Origin: an uncultured Eggerthellaceae bacterium | GTDB taxonomy: Bacteria > Actinomycetota > Coriobacteriia > Coriobacteriales > Eggerthellaceae | Direction of reading: 5' to 3' | DNA: 27,792 nucleotides | NCBI GenBank assembly: GCA_934668515.1 | Contig: CAKUNS010000024.1 | Span: forward strand, 1-27,792 | The notes under the pieces: generated by a model | Seen by the model: the letters and a program-made list of their open reading frames with translations, nothing else | What the model was told of the DNA's origin: nothing | Databases searched by the model: none | Part shown: positions 23,956-27,792 of the stretch, in pieces | Layout of the letters: every line of letters begins with the position of its first letter | Numbering within the stretch: position 1 is the stretch's first letter | Made by a program: the position numbers and the translations under genes

Positions 23956-25389
23956 TCAGCGCAGGAAAGCGGCCCGAGCAAGAGCGCTGCCTCCCGACCC
24001 CTGCCTGCCCTTGACGACCAAAGCCACCGTCTCGACGTGGTTGGTATGCGGGAACATATCCACGGGAACGACCTTCGTCGTTTTGTAGCCGAGCTTCTGC
24101 AGATACGCCAGGTCGCGCACCTGGGTTTCGGGGTTGCACGAGATGTAAACCACACGCTGGGGCGCAAGCGTCGCCAGCGAGTCAAGGAACTCCTCGGTCG
24201 AACCCGCGCGGGGCGGATCCATGAACACAACGGTTTCGCCCTCCGCGGAGCCAGCGTTCGTCGAGGAATCCCCGTCTGAAGAAACCCCCTCGTCGGCCGA
24301 ACCGTCGCCAGCGGCGAATTCGCGCATGAACGCGCTTGCATCGCCCACCACGAAATGAGCGTTCTCGATGCCGTTGTGGCGAGCGTTCTCGCGGGCGTCG
24401 CGAATGGCCGACTCAACCGAATCGACGCCTACCACCGAGCGGGCACCGCGCGAGGCCGCAACCAAGCCGATGGTACCCGTGCCGCAGTAGGCATCGATGA
24501 CGTCCTGCGTCCCGTCAAGCCCGGCAAGGTTGATGGCGGTGTTGTACAGGACCTCGGTCTGCTCCGAGTTCACCTGGTAGAACGACTTCGACGAGATACG
24601 GAAGCTCAGCCCACACAGCGTGTCCAAAATGAACCCGGGGCCGTACAGCCGGTTCTCCTTCTCGCCCAAGATGACGTTGGTTTGGCGCGTGTTCACATTC
24701 TGAACCACCGTGGTGATGAATGGGCAGCGATGCACCAGCTCGCGGCAGAATGCGCGCGACGCGGGGAACTCGTCGTCGTTCGTAACCAAAGTAACCAGCA
24801 TCTCGCCGCTCTCGTGGCCCACGCGTACCACCACGTGACGCATGAAGCCGACGCCCGTATCCTCGTCATAGGGCTCGATGCCGAACTTGCCCATAAGGTG
24901 CTTGATCTGGCGAACGACCTGCTTGGCCTGCTCGTTTTCGATCAGGCAGCCGTCGGTGTCCACCAGTCTGTGCGAATGAGCCGCATACATGCCAGTCTTG
25001 ATCTCGTAGCGCGCGCCGCGCTTGCCGTCGGCAAGACGTTTGCCGCGCGCAAACGGCGAGATCACCTTGTTGCGATAGCGATAAGGCTCGTCCATGCCCA
25101 AAACCGGGAGGAAGATGCTTTCGGTTGCCGCTGCATCATCCGTAACGATGCCCGCATTAACGAACAGCTGATGCACATATTCGCCCTTCGCCTGAAGCTG
25201 CTGGTCGTAGGGCTTGGCGATATGCTGGCACGCGCCGCACTTGAAGCTTGCGCCGCAGGGGTCGTTTTTGGAAGGCGCAGAGACGGCAGGGCGCTTCGTC
25301 TTCATTTTCTTCTTGCCCGCCCCGCTTGCCTGCGGCTTTTTCTTCGCCGTCTTCTTTTTCGACGCGGTATCGGATCGCTTCTGGGCCAT
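23956..25389 (-). CDS. rlmD: 23S rRNA (uracil-5-)-methyltransferase, RlmD/RlmC family
   Basis: A 477-residue SAM-dependent RNA methyltransferase. Iron-sulfur cysteines are Cys45, Cys51, Cys54 (CGASFKCGAC) and Cys148. The SAM motif is VIDAYCGTGTIGLV (297-310), the DPPRAG motif is at 391-396, the nucleophile is Cys418 in YISCNPETQ, and the general base is Glu453 in HVETVALV. The first 42 residues are a Lys-Ala-rich tail and no TRAM domain is visible, so the architecture resembles RlmC (RumB) more than RlmD. A Gly-Ser-Asp-rich insertion (360-385) sits before the DPPR motif. The ATG at 25389 has AGGGGAG six bases upstream; the frame continuing to 25560 is not used. Confidence 0.92.
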   Translation of the reverse strand: MAQKRSDTASKKKTAKKKPQASGAGKKKMKTKRPAVSAPSKNDPCGASFKCGACQHIAKPYDQQLQAKGEYVHQLFVNAGIVTDDAAATESIFLPVLGMDEPYRYRNKVISPFARGKRLADGKRGARYEIKTGMYAAHSHRLVDTDGCLIENEQAKQVVRQIKHLMGKFGIEPYDEDTGVGFMRHVVVRVGHESGEMLVTLVTNDDEFPASRAFCRELVHRCPFITTVVQNVNTRQTNVILGEKENRLYGPGFILDTLCGLSFRISSKSFYQVNSEQTEVLYNTAINLAGLDGTQDVIDAYCGTGTIGLVAASRGARSVVGVDSVESAIRDARENARHNGIENAHFVVGDASAFMREFAAGDGSADEGVSSDGDSSTNAGSAEGETVVFMDPPRAGSTEEFLDSLATLAPQRVVYISCNPETQVRDLAYLQKLGYKTTKVVPVDMFPHTNHVETVALVVKGRQGSGGSALARAAFLR

Positions 25390-25443
25390 CGGTACTCCCC
25401 TTGTGATTGAAAAACTAACGGCTATTTTACGATTAACGCGCCG

Positions 25444-25475
25444 TTGACTTTCAGGGCGCGAACAAATACTAGAAT
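25444..25475 (+). promoter_or_regulatory. Candidate promoter of the small membrane protein gene
   Basis: TTGACT (25444-25449) is a good -35. The -10 could be TACTAG at 17-base spacing or TAGAAT (25470-25475) at 20. The gene starts at 25554. Confidence 0.45.
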
Positions 25476-25553
25476 GAAACGAGTATATAGGTTGAACATA
25501 CGCGTTTTCAGCCCGCTTCGGGCAACGCAAAACCAACGAGAAACGAGGCCACC

Positions 25554-25910
25554 ATGTCATTCGCCATTCGCTGGTTGGTCACGGCAATCGCCTGCGCCGC
25601 CGCCATCTGGATCGTCCCCGGCCTTACCGTCGCCGACGGCATCACCGGCATCATCGTGCTGGGCCTTATCCTTGCCCTGGTTAACACCAGCCTCAAGCCC
25701 ATCGTTCAAATGCTCAGCCTGCCGCTTACGTTCATGACGTTCGGCATCTTCTACCTTATCGTGAACACGCTGATGCTCTACGTTGCTGGCTGGCTGTCAA
25801 ACGGCCTGTTCAACGTGGGCGTTGGCATCGCAGGGTTCGGAAGCGCGTTCCTTGCCAGCATCATCATCAGCATCGTCTCGGCGCTGGTAAACGGGGTCGT
25901 GGCCAAGTAG
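25554..25910 (+). CDS. Phage holin family 4/YvlD-like small membrane protein
   Basis: A 118-residue protein with four hydrophobic segments (about 4-25, 29-50, 58-80, 88-115). LVNTSLKPIVQMLSLPLTFM followed by TFGIFYLIVNTLMLY is the hallmark of the Phage_holin_4_2/DUF360 group (YvlD-like). Despite the family name these are chromosomal proteins of unclear function, and no phage genes lie nearby. The ATG has GAGG seven bases upstream. It is followed 52 bases later by the ABC transporter gene on the same strand, so co-transcription is possible. Confidence 0.88.
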   Translation: MSFAIRWLVTAIACAAAIWIVPGLTVADGITGIIVLGLILALVNTSLKPIVQMLSLPLTFMTFGIFYLIVNTLMLYVAGWLSNGLFNVGVGIAGFGSAFLASIIISIVSALVNGVVAK

Positions 25911-25962
25911 CCAACACCCACCCAAACACAGCACCACCTCGAACGAAAAAGTTAGGCACCGC

Positions 25963-27792
25963 ATGCTCCAGCTCACCGATATCCGCAAGTCATACACCAC
26001 CGGCGATTTCACACAAACCGCCTTGGACGGCGTCTCCATCACCTTCCGCGACAACGAATTCGCCGCCATTTTGGGCACCTCGGGTTCGGGCAAGACCACC
26101 ATGCTCAACATCATCGGCGGCCTTGACCACTACGACTCGGGCGACCTGGTAATCGACGGCGTTTCCACCAAGGAATACTCCGATCGCGACTGGGACACCT
26201 ACCGCAATCATCGCGTGGGCTTCATCTTCCAAAGCTACAACCTTATCCCACACCAGACCATTCTGTCGAATGTGGAGCTTGCCCTGACGCTTACCGGCGT
26301 CGAACACGCCGAGCGACGCCGCCGCGCCATCGAGGCGCTTGAGCGCGTTGGCCTGGGCGACCACATGAACAAGAAACCCAACCAGCTTTCCGGCGGCCAG
26401 ATGCAGCGCGTCGCCATCGCACGTGCCCTGGTGAACGACCCCGAAATCGTCCTAGCCGACGAACCAACAGGCGCACTTGACACCGAGACTGGCATTCAGG
26501 TTATGGACCTGCTGAAGGACATCGCGTCCGACCGTTTGGTCATCATGGTCACGCACAACCCCGAGTTGGCACATCAGTACGCCACGCGCATCGTCAACCT
26601 GAAGGACGGCCACATCGTCGGCGACAACGACCCCGTTGGCGCACAGGGCGATGTAGATAGTGCAGCCACAGCTAGCGCCACCGCAAGAACTGCTGGCAAA
26701 GCGAAGAAGCCCGACAAGAAGGCCAGCATGTCGTTCCTCACGGCGCTGGCGCTTTCCTTCAACAATCTCATGACTAAAAAGGGCCGCACCGCCCTTACCG
26801 CGTTCGCCGGCTCTATCGGCATCATCGGCATCGCATCCATCCTGGCGCTGTCGAATGGCGTGAACAACTACATCGCCGACACCGAAGAAGAGGCGCTCAC
26901 CAGCTATCCTCTTACCATCACCAAGTCCAGCTTCGACTTCACCGCGCTTATGGGCGGCATGAGCGGCTACATGACAGGCGAAGACGCTGACAACGTCGAC
27001 AAGACCGCCGAGTGCACCTCCAGCACGCCCATCCCCGAATCTGCCATCATGAGCGACATGTTCGCCAAGGTTAAGAACAACGACCTGGTCGCGTTCAAGA
27101 ACTACCTCGAGAACGGCAACTCGGGCATCGACCAGTACGTTCACACCATCCAGTACAACTACGGCGTTGAGCCGCAGGTGTACATGGTCAACCCCGAGGA
27201 AAACGGCATCAACCAGTTGAACCCCTCATCGATGGCCGCCATCTTCCAGAACGGTGTGAGCACCTCCTCGCTTTCGACCGGGTCCTCCAGCATGTCGGCG
27301 TTCCAAGAGATGTTGGACAACCAAGACATCATCGAATCGCAGATGGAAGTTGTCGAGGGCCGCTGGCCCGAAAGCTACGATGAGGGCGTGCTGGTTCTTT
27401 CCAAGCAGGGCCACATCAGCGACTACACGTTGTACAGCCTGGGCGTTTATGACCCAACCATCATGAAGAACATGGTCACCGATGCACTTTCGGGCGGCGA
27501 GGTAACCGTTCCTGAAGTCAGCAAGAACTTCACCTACGACGACGCGCTCAACCTTGAATTCTCGGTGGTGCCCGCAAGTGCGAAGTACCAGTACAACGCC
27601 GAGCAGGGCACCTGGACCGACATGTCCAAGGACACCGAGTACATGACGCAGCAGGTGAACAACGGTATCAAGCTGAAGATCGTCGGCGTTGTGAAGCCCA
27701 CCGACGTTTCCACGGCGCATGCGCTGGGCGAAGGCGTTGCCTACACCCCCGCCCTGATCGATCACCTCATCGACGCGGCCGCAGGCTCCGAC
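25963..27792 (+). CDS. ABC transporter ATPase-permease fusion (MacB/FtsX type), 3' end outside window
   Basis: The first 610 residues are visible and the frame stays open. Residues 1 to about 222 form an ATPase with GTSGSGKTT (Walker A), FIFQSYNLIPHQ (Q-loop), LSGGQMQRVAIARAL (signature), IVLADEPTGALD (Walker B) and MVTHNPELA (H-loop). A Lys-Ala-rich linker (about 225-258) leads to the first transmembrane helix (about 274-295, GRTALTAFAGSIGIIGIASI), then a long extracytoplasmic region rich in Asn, Asp and Ser. MacB-like exporters move peptides, lipids or drugs or act mechanically at the envelope. The ATG has TTAGG about eight bases upstream. The remaining helices and the substrate lie outside the window or cannot be predicted. 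Confidence 0.92.
   Translation, partial: MLQLTDIRKSYTTGDFTQTALDGVSITFRDNEFAAILGTSGSGKTTMLNIIGGLDHYDSGDLVIDGVSTKEYSDRDWDTYRNHRVGFIFQSYNLIPHQTILSNVELALTLTGVEHAERRRRAIEALERVGLGDHMNKKPNQLSGGQMQRVAIARALVNDPEIVLADEPTGALDTETGIQVMDLLKDIASDRLVIMVTHNPELAHQYATRIVNLKDGHIVGDNDPVGAQGDVDSAATASATARTAGKAKKPDKKASMSFLTALALSFNNLMTKKGRTALTAFAGSIGIIGIASILALSNGVNNYIADTEEEALTSYPLTITKSSFDFTALMGGMSGYMTGEDADNVDKTAECTSSTPIPESAIMSDMFAKVKNNDLVAFKNYLENGNSGIDQYVHTIQYNYGVEPQVYMVNPEENGINQLNPSSMAAIFQNGVSTSSLSTGSSSMSAFQEMLDNQDIIESQMEVVEGRWPESYDEGVLVLSKQGHISDYTLYSLGVYDPTIMKNMVTDALSGGEVTVPEVSKNFTYDDALNLEFSVVPASAKYQYNAEQGTWTDMSKDTEYMTQQVNNGIKLKIVGVVKPTDVSTAHALGEGVAYTPALIDHLIDAAAGSD

Noticed and set aside
25390..25560. N-terminal extension of the rRNA methyltransferase by 57 residues
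   Set aside because: It would overlap the start of the divergent YvlD-like gene, and a strong ribosome binding site precedes the ATG at 25389.
25554..25910. Prophage remnant because of the holin family name
   Set aside because: No integrase, structural or lysis genes and no attachment-like repeats lie nearby; this family is mostly chromosomal.

Overview
The window is a gene-dense actinobacterial chromosome segment with moderately high G+C. Its gene content resembles the class Coriobacteriia, probably Eggerthellaceae: a soluble-looking arylsulfotransferase beside an SLC13-type permease, cytochrome bd, a FolP-FolK fusion, and a maf gene between tilS and hpt. This placement is inferred from gene content and protein style only; no rRNA or tRNA gene is present to anchor it.

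Layout. (1) 1-2516, minus strand: a permease cut by the window edge and an arylsulfotransferase. (2) 2678-3439: a VapBC-type toxin-antitoxin pair with a tandem-repeat operator and a palindromic terminator. (3) 3481-6237: cydA, cydB and an unannotated 55-residue two-helix membrane protein that starts on the base after the cydB stop, closed by a terminator. (4) 6264-9760: gatC-gatA-gatB, each pair overlapping by one base. (5) 9761-10606: a regulatory gap, then a plus-strand flavin split-barrel protein. (6) 10636-13274: coaX, divergent from an OmpR-type response regulator and a sensor kinase with almost no extracellular loop. (7) 13264-15530: bioY, overlapping the kinase gene tail to tail, and a MATE exporter. 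(8) 15671-25389: a long minus-strand run, in transcription order rlmD-like, S66 peptidase, tilS, maf, hpt, ftsH, folP-folK fusion, birA. Spacing is very tight in parts of it (hpt and ftsH overlap; ftsH and folP-folK are 3 bases apart). (9) 25554-27792, plus strand: a small membrane protein and an ABC ATPase-permease fusion cut by the window edge.

How the genes work together. GatCAB implies that glutaminyl-tRNA and/or asparaginyl-tRNA is made by transamidation. CydAB is a quinol oxidase suited to very low oxygen. BioY plus a ligase-only BirA suggests biotin scavenging; no biotin synthesis gene is visible here. CoaX supplies CoA synthesis, FolP-FolK supplies folate, and tilS, hpt and ftsH form a widely conserved housekeeping cluster.

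I found no CRISPR array, prophage, insertion sequence or defence island, and no convincing wholly new system. The best leads are the small protein behind cydB, the linkerless FolP-FolK fusion, the arylsulfotransferase-permease pair, and the loop-less sensor kinase. Many start codons were moved from the longest open frame to the one with a ribosome binding site; each case is stated.
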